Shown here: piece by piece, positions 7,353 through 15,819 of the stretch | Position numbering within the stretch: the first letter of the stretch is position 1 | How the letters are laid out: each line of letters starts with the position of its first letter | Source: SB25 sp029560875 | Lineage (GTDB): Bacteria; Bacteroidota; Bacteroidia; Bacteroidales; Tenuifilaceae | Assembly (NCBI GenBank): GCA_035388225.1 | Contig: DAOOPM010000002.1 | Location: 62,001-126,000 of the forward strand | DNA: 64,000 bases | Reading direction: 5' to 3' | Position numbers and translations under genes: made by a program | Notes under the pieces: generated by a model | What the model was told of the DNA's origin: nothing | The model's input: the letters and a program-made list of their open reading frames with translations, nothing else | The model's database searches: none

Positions 7353-7757
7353 ATGACTAAGATTATTGAAATTGAAGGAATTGGCCCAGTAATGGGTGAG
7401 AAATTAGAAAAGGCTGGTATTAAAACAGTTGAGGCTCTTTTGAAAGAATGTGCATCTAAGTCTGGTCGTAAAAAAATTGCTGATGAAACAGGAATTGCCG
7501 AGGCAAAAATTCTTGATTTTGTTAATATGGCTGACTTGATGAGGGTTAATGGTGTTGGCGCTGAGTTTGCCGAACTACTGGTTGCTGCAGGGGTTGATAC
7601 AATTAAGGAATTAAGAACTCGTAAGGCTGAAAACTTGCACGCTAAACTGGAAGAAGTTAATGCTGCCAAGAAACTTACCAGAAGAGTACCATCATTAGAT
7701 ATGGTTTCGGATTTTATTAACAAGGCTAAAGATATTGAGCCAACTGTTACACACTAA
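7353..7757 (+). CDS. DUF4332 helix-hairpin-helix protein, 134 aa
   Basis: The sequence has two helix-hairpin-helix-like units: IEGIGPVMGEKLEKAGIKTV at the start and MADLMRVNGVGAEFAELLVA in the middle. This is the arrangement of DUF4332 (PF14229), proteins thought to bind DNA non-specifically; the target is not known. A frame opens further upstream at 7248 but overlaps the DUF937 gene out of frame. The ATG at 7353 begins exactly at the first HhH unit and lies 4 nt after the previous stop. A strong terminator follows, so this is a two-gene operon. Confidence 0.8.
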   Translation: MTKIIEIEGIGPVMGEKLEKAGIKTVEALLKECASKSGRKKIADETGIAEAKILDFVNMADLMRVNGVGAEFAELLVAAGVDTIKELRTRKAENLHAKLEEVNAAKKLTRRVPSLDMVSDFINKAKDIEPTVTH

Positions 7758-7775
7758 CAAAAAAAAATTCATTGC

Positions 7776-7812
7776 AAAAAGGTGGCTTTATCATAAGTAA
7801 GCCACCTTTTTT
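7776..7812 (+). terminator. intrinsic terminator
   Basis: The stem GGTGGCTT / AAGCCACC is flanked by an A-run and followed by TTTTTTATT, closing the DUF937-DUF4332 operon. Confidence 0.85.
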
Positions 7813-7883
7813 ATTGGAAATTGTTTTGTTATGGGTTTTAAATCATTTAAGCTAATATTGGTGAATGTATTTTCCTCAAGGCA

Positions 7884-7913
7884 TTGTGTTGCATTATTTT
7901 TCGTGTATTTTTG
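7884..7913 (+). promoter_or_regulatory. promoter of the acetate-transporter homologue
   Basis: TTG (7884-7886), a 19-nt spacer and TATTTTTG (7906-7913) match the Bacteroidota housekeeping promoter. Initiation would be near 7920, giving a leader of about 18 nt. Confidence 0.7.
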
Positions 7914-7937
7914 CGGGCTAATTTTAAACTAAAATAA

Positions 7938-8501
7938 ATGAATAACAAGATTGCAAATCCTGCTGTTGTTGGGTTGGCTGGTTTTGGGCTAACCACGTTA
8001 CTTTTACAAATTCATAACCTTGGATTAATAGGATTAGGCCCTGTTGTAGCAATGGGTTTTATATTTGGAGGTTTAGCCCAGATGATTGCTGGTTTTAACG
8101 AGCAAAAAATGGGTAATAATTTTGGGTACAGCGCTTTTGTTGCTTACGGATCGTTCTGGATTGGATTAGGAATTATTTTTATCCTTAACCATTTTGGCAT
8201 TTATGCTTCTAATGGTACCGATGTTGGATATTATCTATTAGCTTGGACATTCTACACATTGATTATGTTAATCGCATCGTTGTGGGTACATATGGCAATG
8301 TTTGTAACATTTGCTCTTCTTTTTGTAGGTTTTATTTTGCTTGATTTGTCTCATTTTGGTTTCCCACAGTTACAGAAACTTGCAGCGGTTGAGTTGATAT
8401 TCTGCGCATTGGCTGCATGGTACATGATGGCTGGAATTATTATTAACGATTTAGCAGGAAAAACAATTCTTCCTATGGGTAAGAGGTTAATGGGTAACTA
8501 G
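7938..8501 (+). CDS. satP: acetate/succinate transporter, GPR1/FUN34/YaaH family
   Basis: An inner-membrane protein of 187 residues with six predicted helices. The family motif NPAPLGL appears as NPAVVGL at residues 7-13, followed by the typical Gly-rich first helix and later GGLAQMIAGFNEQKMGN. By family it would take up acetate or succinate, probably with protons. The length is normal for bacterial SatP (about 188). A consensus promoter lies just upstream and a terminator just downstream, so the gene is transcribed alone. The substrate is inferred from the family. Confidence 0.85.
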   Translation: MNNKIANPAVVGLAGFGLTTLLLQIHNLGLIGLGPVVAMGFIFGGLAQMIAGFNEQKMGNNFGYSAFVAYGSFWIGLGIIFILNHFGIYASNGTDVGYYLLAWTFYTLIMLIASLWVHMAMFVTFALLFVGFILLDLSHFGFPQLQKLAAVELIFCALAAWYMMAGIIINDLAGKTILPMGKRLMGN

Positions 8502-8519
8502 TTTTCATTACACAATATT

Positions 8520-8551
8520 AAAAAGGTATGGAGTTCTCCATACCTTTTTAC
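8520..8551. terminator. bidirectional intrinsic terminator
   Basis: AAAAGGTATGGAG-TT-CTCCATACCTTTT is a 13-bp perfect stem with A and T flanks, lying between the convergent transporter and DUF5020 genes and able to serve both. Confidence 0.85.
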
Positions 8552-8573
8552 TTTATCTATAGAAGATGATTAC

Positions 8574-9272
8574 TTAGAAATTCCACTTTAATCCTATAGT
8601 CGGATTAATCATAAATCCCTCATTCTCACCAAAGTTATTGCTTATTTCAACTTCGCCACCAACTGAGAAATTTTTGGTTGCGTTGAACCAAAGTTGTGGT
8701 TCTGAAAGAAATACAAAGGAGGTTTCATTTGTCCCAAAAACATTATCCTCTTTCCAGAAGTCTGCAAAACCGGAGAATGTTAGTTTCCCTTCAAGAAAAT
8801 GCATATACCAAACACCAGTTATCTGAAAAGTAGCATCATGTTTATCTTTAATGTGTTTGTATAATGCTTGAAGAGTGAACCCGCGAGTAAATGATTCGTT
8901 ATTCCATGAAAATGCTGGCCCAAATAGGTATGCATTGTTAATTGAGTAGGCCCCATTGTTGTCTGGGTCAATTTTGTATTGTCCAAAGCCACCATCGAAC
9001 TCTGCATGGATTGATATAGGTGCTTTCCAGAATTTTAAGTCGCGTGATATTTCCATGTATGCCAGTGAAATTCCATCAACATCGGAAGCTTTGGAACCAT
9101 AGTCAAAATCAACAAAGAAAAAGGTGCTTCCCCAGTTATCAGGTTTGAACATCTCTATTGTAGAGGTTAACATTTGCCTATCTTCTCCAAAATCGTAGTG
9201 TAGTTGAACATTTTGTGAGTTTGCCATATACGAGAACATGGCCAGTAAAGAAATTAAAAGAAATTTTCTCAT
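8574..9272 (-). CDS. DUF5020 outer-membrane protein, Tsx-like barrel
   Basis: A signal peptide (MRKFLLISLLAMFSYMANSQ) precedes a barrel-like protein of alternating aromatic strands ending in KWNF, the terminal-aromatic signature of outer-membrane barrels. The opening QLHYDFGEDRQMLTSTIEMF and GSTFFFVDFDY are typical of DUF5020, which is related to Tsx nucleoside channels. The predicted role is a small channel in the outer membrane; the substrate is unknown. It is separated by only 26 nt from the chemoreceptor gene upstream on the same strand, so co-transcription is possible. Confidence 0.8.
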   Translation of the reverse strand: MRKFLLISLLAMFSYMANSQNVQLHYDFGEDRQMLTSTIEMFKPDNWGSTFFFVDFDYGSKASDVDGISLAYMEISRDLKFWKAPISIHAEFDGGFGQYKIDPDNNGAYSINNAYLFGPAFSWNNESFTRGFTLQALYKHIKDKHDATFQITGVWYMHFLEGKLTFSGFADFWKEDNVFGTNETSFVFLSEPQLWFNATKNFSVGGEVEISNNFGENEGFMINPTIGLKWNF

Positions 9273-9298
9273 AGTGCTATATGTTTTAGGTTTAACAA

Positions 9299-11116
9299 TT
9301 ATTCCTGTACTTTAAAGAAGCTGATGGCTTCCTGTAGTTGAACAACTTCATCAACGAATTCTTGTGTTAGAGCGGTAATATTATCTGCTGATCGAGCATT
9401 TTCCTGTGAAACCTGATCGAGTTCCATTATGGCCTTGTTTACCTGGCTTGCTCCAATATCCTGTTCGTTCGAAGCTGCTGATATTTCCCGGACAAGCGTA
9501 AACGAGTGTTGAATAACAGGAACAAGTTCGGTAAATATTTTTCCGGCACGCTCTGCCACATCGGCACTTGTAGTGGCAAGGGCATTTATTTCTGCTGCGG
9601 AAACTCTGCTACGTTCTGCTAGTTTGCGAACTTCGGCGGCAACAACCGCAAAGCCTTTCCCGTGTTCTCCAGCCCTAGCCGCTTCAACGGCAGCATTTAA
9701 TGCAAGAATGTTGGTTTGCATTGCAATTTCCTCAATAATCTTTACATTCTGGTTGATGTTCTTTATGGCATCAACAGTTTGTGCAACAATTTTGCCTCCT
9801 ACCTCAGTGTCTGTTGACGCCTTATCCATGATTTCCTCGGTTTGTTTAGCGTTTGACGCATTTTGGCTTATATTAGAGCTCATTTCCTCCATTGAGGCAG
9901 AAACTTCTTCTGTTGCGGCTGCTTGTTGTGTTGCCCTGCTCTGTAACTCCTGCGATGATGAAGTTAACACTTGGCTACCGTCAGAAACAATATTGGCCGA
10001 TTTCTTTACTTGCAGAATGATTCTAGAAATCTGAGTTTTCATCTCCTTGAATGCAGTGGACAGTTTTCCTATTTCATCCTCCCTTGCAATGAGACTTTCG
10101 TCAATCTGAGGGATTAGATTTCCTGTTGCAAATTCGTTTGCAGTATTAGTAATTCGCCTTAGAGGATCAACAATACTTTTTGTTAGAAGGTAAATCAGAA
10201 TTAAGGTGATAATAAAAAATACCACTCCAAAAATTATGGTATTTGTTCTAATTGGGTTAAGTAATTCAATTAGTTCAGACATTGGCGCAGCAACAAGTAT
10301 TTGAAAATCGGTTGTTCCAATCTTCATTTTTGCAAATTCATATTTCTTTCCCTCCCACGATACGTTTGAGATTACAGCCTTGTCTACGTTGTTTGTTACT
10401 TGGTTAACTAAATTGGCAGGGAGTAATGTCGATATATTTTTGTTAATTTCTTCTTTTGTTGCGGAGATTTGAATCGCTCCAGAGTTGTCTATAATCCAAA
10501 GCTTACTATTGTCGGTTATCTTTCTTTTGGTGAGTTCTTTTATCAGGTTATCAGGGTTCATACCTACACCAGCAGTTCCCAATGGTTGGCTAGATGAGCC
10601 CATTAATGCGTTGAAAAAGAATAGCGTTTGGTTTAGCTCTGAGTTGTAGTCAAAGTTAAGTGCAATCTTTTTTCCATCTTTTATAAATCCAAAGAACCAA
10701 CTATCATCTTGATCTGATTCGGAAACAACATCAAGGAGTTTCCCGTTTTCTGACCAATAGTTTTTAGTTATATTGTTAACGGCAAAAACCGTAAAGTAAC
10801 CAGATTTGTTGATGCCTGTTAGCTTATCCTTTGCTAGTTTTCCCAGTTCAGGGTCTTTTTCTCCATCAGCGAACCATTTTACCAAGGTGGGGTCTTCGGC
10901 TAGTAAAATTGACGTTTCAACAGCCTTTTCAATAACCATTTGGATATCGCTTTGTGAGGCTTCAACAAACGATAATAGTTGCTCCTCTCTAATATCCTTA
11001 ATTAGGGCCTTTCGAACAGTGTAAAAGTTTATAATACTTATAGAAAGTATTATAACAATAACAAGAAACTCAACTGATGTAAGAATTCTTGTTTGTAAAC
11101 TTTTAAATTTTATCAT
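9299..11116 (-). CDS. methyl-accepting chemotaxis protein
   Basis: A transmembrane chemoreceptor of 605 residues. It has a first membrane helix (about 11-33), a periplasmic sensor of Cache type (about 35-285), a second helix (about 292-312), a HAMP domain (about 313-366) and a long cytoplasmic signalling coiled coil. The highly conserved hairpin tip is intact: EEIAMQTNILALNAAVEAAR followed by AGEHGKGFAVVAAEVRKLAE (about 465-508), the site that contacts CheA and CheW. No che genes are in the window. The ligand cannot be read from the sequence. Confidence 0.9.
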   Translation of the reverse strand: MIKFKSLQTRILTSVEFLVIVIILSISIINFYTVRKALIKDIREEQLLSFVEASQSDIQMVIEKAVETSILLAEDPTLVKWFADGEKDPELGKLAKDKLTGINKSGYFTVFAVNNITKNYWSENGKLLDVVSESDQDDSWFFGFIKDGKKIALNFDYNSELNQTLFFFNALMGSSSQPLGTAGVGMNPDNLIKELTKRKITDNSKLWIIDNSGAIQISATKEEINKNISTLLPANLVNQVTNNVDKAVISNVSWEGKKYEFAKMKIGTTDFQILVAAPMSELIELLNPIRTNTIIFGVVFFIITLILIYLLTKSIVDPLRRITNTANEFATGNLIPQIDESLIAREDEIGKLSTAFKEMKTQISRIILQVKKSANIVSDGSQVLTSSSQELQSRATQQAAATEEVSASMEEMSSNISQNASNAKQTEEIMDKASTDTEVGGKIVAQTVDAIKNINQNVKIIEEIAMQTNILALNAAVEAARAGEHGKGFAVVAAEVRKLAERSRVSAAEINALATTSADVAERAGKIFTELVPVIQHSFTLVREISAASNEQDIGASQVNKAIMELDQVSQENARSADNITALTQEFVDEVVQLQEAISFFKVQE

Positions 11117-11427
11117 ACTGTTAAATTTAGTTTATCTTCATTAATGAATTTAAACGTAAGTTTTATTTGATGGTTGGTTGATATTAATCAACGCAGCGCG
11201 GAAGGGGTATGTAAACATTTATTTGACGGACGTTAGAATGCTAAGTTGAGTTAAAATTTTCTTTAAATCAAGAGCCTTTTTTGATGCCGATGATGATATT
11301 TATCATCTTTTCCCATTGCTAATAAATTCACCTAAACAATTTGTTTATTCATGATTTACAACATCAGTGGGTTGCGAAAAAAATTGTAGGTTTGCAATCG
11401 ATTTATCCGAATGCAAAAAACAATAGT
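11117..11427. other. divergent intergenic region
   Basis: This gap of 311 nt between the divergent chemoreceptor and hisS genes holds the hisS promoter at 11387 and the 14-mer GACGGACGTTAGAA (11225-11238), which recurs at 45862. The frame opening at 11341 extends hisS artificially. Nothing else is recognised. Confidence 0.5.
11387..11394 (+). promoter_or_regulatory. -7 box of hisS
   Basis: TAGGTTTG matches TAnnTTTG. Initiation near 11401 would leave a leader of about 27 nt before the ATG at 11428 and would exclude the upstream in-frame ATG at 11350 or earlier starts. No well-spaced -33 TTG is seen. Confidence 0.55.
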
Positions 11428-12801
11428 ATGGCAACAAAACCATCAATTCCTAAAGGAACCCGCGATTTTAGTCCCGAACAAATGGTTCGGCGCAACTATA
11501 TATTCGACAATATCCGTCAGGTTTTTAACAGATATGGCTATCAGCCAATAGAGACTCCAGCGATGGAAAATCTTAGCACCCTACTCGGAAAGTACGGCGA
11601 GGAGGGAGATAAACTTCTTTTTAAGATTCTTAACTCTGGCGACTTTATTGATAAGGTTGACATTAATAAGGTTAAACCGGGCAATTCGAACTCTATTGCG
11701 CTTGACATTAGCGAAAAAGGTTTACGTTACGACCTAACTGTTCCCTTTGCCCGTTTTGTGGTACAGTACCAGAACGATATAACTTTTCCATTTAAACGTT
11801 ACCAAATTCAGCCTGTTTGGCGTGCCGATAGGCCGCAAAAAGGGCGTTACCGCGAATTTTACCAGTGTGATGTTGATGTAGTTGGCTCAAACTCGCTTTT
11901 CAACGAGGCTGAACTTGTGCTAATCATTAACGAGGTTTTCGAAAAACTAAAAGTTAGAACCATTCTCAAGCTAAATAACCGTAAGATTTTAAGCGGAATT
12001 GCCGAGGTAATAGGCGAATCGCAACGACTAACGGATATTACAGTTGCCATTGATAAAATTGAGAAGATTGGGCTCGATGCAGTAAACGAGGAGCTTCGCT
12101 CTAAAGGGGTTTCCGATACTGCAATCGCTAAGCTACAGCCAATTATCACTTTAAGTGGAACTAATACCGAAAAGTTAAATACTTTGAAAGGAGTTCTGGC
12201 TTCATCTGAAATTGGTTTAAAGGGAGTTGCTGAGATGGAGGAACTTCTCGGCTATGTTAGTCAGGTTGGGGATTTATCAACTACAATTGAACTCGATTTA
12301 TCGCTAGCACGCGGATTAAACTACTACACTGGAGCAATCTTTGAGGTTAAGGCTGCCGATGCCGAAATAGGCAGTATTTGTGGCGGAGGTCGTTACGATG
12401 ACCTAACTGGAATTTTCGGGCTGAAGAATGTTAGCGGAGTTGGCGTTTCGTTTGGTGCCGACCGAATTTACGATGTGATGCTTCAGTTAAATCTGTTCCC
12501 CGAGAGTTTGCTTTCATCAACCCAAGTTATGTTTGCTAACTTCAGCAGCAAGGAGGCAGCATACTGCCTTAAAGCAATTCGCGAATTGCGTAATTCTGGT
12601 ATAAGTGCTGAGCTATACCCCGATTCTGCTAAAATGAAAAAACAGTTCGATTATGCCAACAACCGTAAAATTCAGTTTGTGGTGATTGCTGGCGAGAACG
12701 AGGTTCAGAACAACCAACTTTCGGTTAAAAATATGAAAACTGGCGAACAGGTTTCAATTGCATATGCCGAAATATCAAACTACATCAAGAAAAATATCTA
12801 A
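11428..12801 (+). CDS. hisS: histidyl-tRNA synthetase
   Basis: Charges tRNA-His with histidine in the cytoplasm. Class II synthetase features are clear: the N-terminus PKGTRDFSPEQMVRR, motif 2 with WRADRPQKGRYREFYQCDVD, the histidine-binding signature RGLNYYTG and motif 3 GVGVSFGADRIYD, then the C-terminal anticodon-binding domain. The frame opens 29 codons earlier, but the -7 box at 11387 and the conserved N-terminus favour the ATG at 11428 (457 aa, normal length). The hutH gene follows after 15 nt, making a likely operon. Confidence 0.95.
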   Translation: MATKPSIPKGTRDFSPEQMVRRNYIFDNIRQVFNRYGYQPIETPAMENLSTLLGKYGEEGDKLLFKILNSGDFIDKVDINKVKPGNSNSIALDISEKGLRYDLTVPFARFVVQYQNDITFPFKRYQIQPVWRADRPQKGRYREFYQCDVDVVGSNSLFNEAELVLIINEVFEKLKVRTILKLNNRKILSGIAEVIGESQRLTDITVAIDKIEKIGLDAVNEELRSKGVSDTAIAKLQPIITLSGTNTEKLNTLKGVLASSEIGLKGVAEMEELLGYVSQVGDLSTTIELDLSLARGLNYYTGAIFEVKAADAEIGSICGGGRYDDLTGIFGLKNVSGVGVSFGADRIYDVMLQLNLFPESLLSSTQVMFANFSSKEAAYCLKAIRELRNSGISAELYPDSAKMKKQFDYANNRKIQFVVIAGENEVQNNQLSVKNMKTGEQVSIAYAEISNYIKKNI

Positions 12802-12816
12802 AACAAACATAAACCA

Positions 12817-14313
12817 ATGATAAAAACACACCAAATATCGCCTAAACCATTAACCTGGGAGTTGATGGACGATTTAATCAACTCGCAGTATAAACTAGAA
12901 CTATCTAAGGAGTCGGTTGAGCTTATCAGCAAGTGCCGCAACTACCTAGATGCCAAAATGGAGAACGAGAGCACTCCTATCTACGGTATTACTACTGGTT
13001 TTGGCTCACTTTGCAACCGCACAATTTCGAAGGATGAACTTTCGCAGTTGCAGAACAACCTTGTGATGTCGCATGCATGTAGCACAGGCGATGAGGTTGC
13101 GCCCGAAATTGTTAAGTTGATGCTTTTCCTAAAAGCACACGCCCTTTCGTTGGGTCATTCAGGTGTTCAGGTTGATACTGTTCAACGAATAATCGATTTT
13201 TACAATAACGATATACTCCCTGTGGTTTACGATCGTGGCTCATTAGGTGCATCGGGCGATTTGGCTCCTCTTTCAAACCTATTTCTGCCATTGATTGGGA
13301 TGGGTGAGGTTCGCCACAATGGAAAAATTCGCCCAGCAGAGGAAGTTCTGAAAGAGATGAACTGGAAACCCATAGAGCTCCGCTCAAAGGAAGGACTAGC
13401 ATTGCTGAATGGCACTCAGTTTATGAGTTCACACGGTGTTTATGCCATGGTTAAGGCTTTCAAAATTGCAAAAATATCCGATATTATTGGGGCAATCTCG
13501 CTTGAGGCTTTCGATGGAAGAATTGACCCTTTCCATGCAAACATTCAGAATGTACGCCCACATCAAGGACAAATTGAAACTGCACGCAACCTAAGAAAGA
13601 TACTTGAAGGAAGTGAATTAATTGCTCGTCCTAAAAAGCACGTGCAGGATCCGTACTCATTCCGTTGTATGCCACAGGTACATGGAGCATCAAAAGATGC
13701 TATTAACTATGTTGCTGGTGTATTACTAACCGAAATAAACTCCGTTACCGATAACCCAACCATTTGGCCCGATGAGGATTTAATTATCTCTGGAGGTAAC
13801 TTCCATGGACAACCACTTGCTATAACTTTCGATTTTCTAGCAATTGCCCTTGCTGAGTTGGCAAATATTTCGGAACGACGCACTGCGCAGTTAATTTTAG
13901 GATTACGAGGACTTCCTGAATTCTTAGTGGCAAATCCAGGGTTGAATTCAGGTTTTATGATTCCGCAATATGCAGCAGCAGCAATGGTAAGCCAAAATAA
14001 GCAACTTTGTACTCCAGCATCGGTTGACTCTATTGTTTCGTCGAATGGACAGGAAGACCATGTAAGTATGGGTGCAAATGCTGCAACAAAACTACTTAGA
14101 GTGATAGATAATGTTGAAAGAATATTGGCCATTGAACTTTTTGATGCGGCCCAAGCATTAGAGTTCCGTCGCCCAGCAAAATCATCGCCATACATCGAGG
14201 AGTTTGTTGCTGATTACCGTCAAATTGTGCCTTTTGTTAAAATTGACAAGATAATGTACAAGGAGATGGATAAAACCGTTGAGTTTATACGTCAAGGAAA
14301 ATTTGAGCGATAG
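12817..14313 (+). CDS. hutH: histidine ammonia-lyase
   Basis: Deaminates L-histidine to urocanate, the first step of histidine breakdown. The internal Ala-Ser-Gly that forms the MIO cofactor is present at residues 145-147 within GSLGASGDLAPLSN; the catalytic-loop motif YGITTGFGSL (about 60) and NGTQFMSS (about 195) are also intact. At 498 residues the length is normal. No hutU, hutI or hutG is in the window. Its position 15 nt behind hisS joins histidine use and histidine loss in one message. An aminomutase of the same superfamily cannot be fully excluded. Confidence 0.88.
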   Translation: MIKTHQISPKPLTWELMDDLINSQYKLELSKESVELISKCRNYLDAKMENESTPIYGITTGFGSLCNRTISKDELSQLQNNLVMSHACSTGDEVAPEIVKLMLFLKAHALSLGHSGVQVDTVQRIIDFYNNDILPVVYDRGSLGASGDLAPLSNLFLPLIGMGEVRHNGKIRPAEEVLKEMNWKPIELRSKEGLALLNGTQFMSSHGVYAMVKAFKIAKISDIIGAISLEAFDGRIDPFHANIQNVRPHQGQIETARNLRKILEGSELIARPKKHVQDPYSFRCMPQVHGASKDAINYVAGVLLTEINSVTDNPTIWPDEDLIISGGNFHGQPLAITFDFLAIALAELANISERRTAQLILGLRGLPEFLVANPGLNSGFMIPQYAAAAMVSQNKQLCTPASVDSIVSSNGQEDHVSMGANAATKLLRVIDNVERILAIELFDAAQALEFRRPAKSSPYIEEFVADYRQIVPFVKIDKIMYKEMDKTVEFIRQGKFER

Positions 14314-14330
14314 TGTAAATGATATCAAAG

Positions 14331-14358
14331 AAAATCCTCGGTTATGCCGAGGATTTTT
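14331..14358. terminator. bidirectional intrinsic terminator
   Basis: AATCCTCGG-TTATG-CCGAGGATT is a perfect 9-bp stem with A-rich and T-rich flanks between convergent hutH and the SiaC-like gene. Confidence 0.85.
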
Positions 14359-14361
14359 TAT

Positions 14362-14769
14362 TTAGTTTATTTCGAGAAGTTCTATTGGTAATTTAATAAC
14401 TTGCTTCAAGTCTCTACCCCAGTCGCGCATATCCGTATCGTCGGATTCGTAATGGCAAATTATTTCAACGGATAATCCATTGGAGTAAAGTTCTTCCAGA
14501 CGTTTAAGTAATATTCCTAGGTAGTGCTCCGAGCATCCATTCACAAAAGTTAAGTAAAAATGAACGGTGATTCTTTGTGGATTATACTCAGTTGTATATG
14601 CCTTAAACCAACGTTGAATAGGTGCAAAGAAGGATTGAGGGTCGCTGGGTATTAAGTTTCCAATCATTGCTATTTCGCCATTCTCTTTACAGCACTTTAC
14701 CTCAGGGGTTTCAGTTGTGGCGGGGATATGAAGGTCAATTAACTCAACAAGGTTATCGCTCTGAATCAT
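14362..14769 (-). CDS. SiaC-family (DUF1987) regulatory protein
   Basis: A 135-residue cytoplasmic protein matching the DUF1987/SiaC pattern: TPEVKCCKENGEIAMIGNLI, PQSFFAPIQRWFKAYT and a conserved C-terminal half ending in a helix-strand unit. In Pseudomonas the SiaC protein is switched by phosphorylation of a threonine by SiaB and dephosphorylation by the PP2C SiaA, controlling a diguanylate cyclase. In this protein the segment usually reading N-[ST]-S-S is NGCSE, so the usual phospho-residue may be missing or shifted to Ser. No siaA, siaB or siaD neighbour is present. A terminator and a promoter-like box show separate transcription. Confidence 0.8.
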   Translation of the reverse strand: MIQSDNLVELIDLHIPATTETPEVKCCKENGEIAMIGNLIPSDPQSFFAPIQRWFKAYTTEYNPQRITVHFYLTFVNGCSEHYLGILLKRLEELYSNGLSVEIICHYESDDTDMRDWGRDLKQVIKLPIELLEIN

Positions 14770-14794
14770 AATTGCATTTATAAAGTGAAAGCCA

Positions 14795-14802
14795 CAAATG
14801 TA
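14795..14802 (-). promoter_or_regulatory. -7 box of the SiaC-like gene
   Basis: The minus strand reads TACATTTG, a match to TAnnTTTG, placing initiation near 14788 with a leader of about 19 nt. No clear -33 TTG. Confidence 0.45.
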
Positions 14803-14853
14803 AAAAAAAGTTAAAATGGAAAGCGGGTTTGGTAAAAATTTTGACGAGAGGAG

Positions 14854-15306
14854 TTATTTCTTTTCCTCTTTCCTCGATTCCTTAACCTTTTTAAGAAGAT
14901 AATCCTTGAAGTCGTAATTGGACTGATAGAGAAGCATTATCTTTTTGGGAGGAAGGATTGTCTTAAGTCTAGTGTTGAACTCTGCAAGAAGTTCAGTTTC
15001 CTGTTTGCTCGAGTTTACATACCTATTGGTGTAATTTATTATATCGGCCTCGGATAGTTTATCCACATCCTTGGCAAATTCCTCAACAAATTTTCTGCGT
15101 TCGTTTTGAATGGCTATTTTTCGTTCCCAGTATTCATCGTAAATTGGCCAAAAAACCTTAGCCTCATCAGCTGTAAGTTGAAGTTTGTTGGTTAGAAAAG
15201 TAACTTTTTCAGCTTTTAGCGCTTTTTCCGGGTCGGTAGTTTGTGCCGATAAGGAAAGGCTAAATGCCAGAGTACAGAATACTAATAAATGTTTAATCGA
15301 AATCAT
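14854..15306 (-). CDS. Spy/CpxP-like periplasmic protein in a sigma operon
   Basis: A signal peptide (ending SLSLSAQ) precedes a helical, highly charged mature protein of about 130 residues. The motif LQLTADEAKVFWPIYDEYWE is the usual opening of the periplasmic sensor-like proteins that follow ECF sigma operons in Bacteroidota; related Spy/CpxP proteins bind unfolded proteins or metals. The start ATG overlaps the stop of the upstream gene as ATGA, so translation is coupled. The function in envelope-stress sensing is inferred from context. Confidence 0.75.
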   Translation of the reverse strand: MISIKHLLVFCTLAFSLSLSAQTTDPEKALKAEKVTFLTNKLQLTADEAKVFWPIYDEYWERKIAIQNERRKFVEEFAKDVDKLSEADIINYTNRYVNSSKQETELLAEFNTRLKTILPPKKIMLLYQSNYDFKDYLLKKVKESRKEEKK

Positions 15307-15773
15307 GGTTCAATTTCCTTTTTCTCGTCAATAATAGTTATGCAGTTATTGCTTCGAATGTAGTACCTGCGGTACATCTCTTTTGTAACTTCATCTAAAC
15401 TATCCTGTTGGCGTTGTTTCTCAATTGCGCGGTATAGGTCGATATCCTCAAAATCGGTTATGGAGCGACTCACAATCTCAACATAATCAGTACCAATCCG
15501 TGATTTGTGCTTCTGTGTTAATGGACTTGCCATGTAATATCCAAAGTAAGCTAAGACAGCCATAAATGCAAAACCAGCTGCAAACGCCAATTGAGAACGT
15601 AACGAAAATAACCAACCTTCCTTTATTGGTAAAAGTTCAAACTCAGGTTTCGAGGGTTGAATTCTATCCTGTATGCGTGAGGCTAAATTATCAAAATAAC
15701 CCTCCGGAACAGAGAATGGTAAGTCTTTCCCCGCTTTAAAATCGTTAAACTCTATTTTTTCCTTCTCACTCAT
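15303..15773 (-). CDS. putative membrane anti-sigma factor, 156 aa
   Basis: The N-terminal part is cytoplasmic and contains DLPFSVPEGYFDNLASRIQD, a motif repeatedly seen in Bacteroidota membrane proteins encoded beside ECF sigma factors. One membrane helix lies at about 76-96 and the C-terminal part would be periplasmic. It lies 46 nt after the sigma gene and overlaps the Spy-like gene. By position it should hold the sigma factor at the membrane. It has no ZAS-type zinc motif, so the anti-sigma role is inference from gene order and topology. Confidence 0.7.
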   Translation of the reverse strand: MSEKEKIEFNDFKAGKDLPFSVPEGYFDNLASRIQDRIQPSKPEFELLPIKEGWLFSLRSQLAFAAGFAFMAVLAYFGYYMASPLTQKHKSRIGTDYVEIVSRSITDFEDIDLYRAIEKQRQQDSLDEVTKEMYRRYYIRSNNCITIIDEKKEIEP

Positions 15774-15819
15774 CTCCAGTATCTTTTCTAAATTTATGAT
15801 GGTTCAAAACCAGTAAGGT

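Noticed and set aside
9573..10034. Plus-strand frame opposite the chemoreceptor signalling domain
   Set aside because: It is the usual antisense shadow of a helical Ala/Glu-rich coding region, with no promoter or family features.
11341..11427. N-terminal extension of HisS
   Set aside because: A -7 box lies inside it and family members begin at the MATKPSIPKGTRDF-like position.
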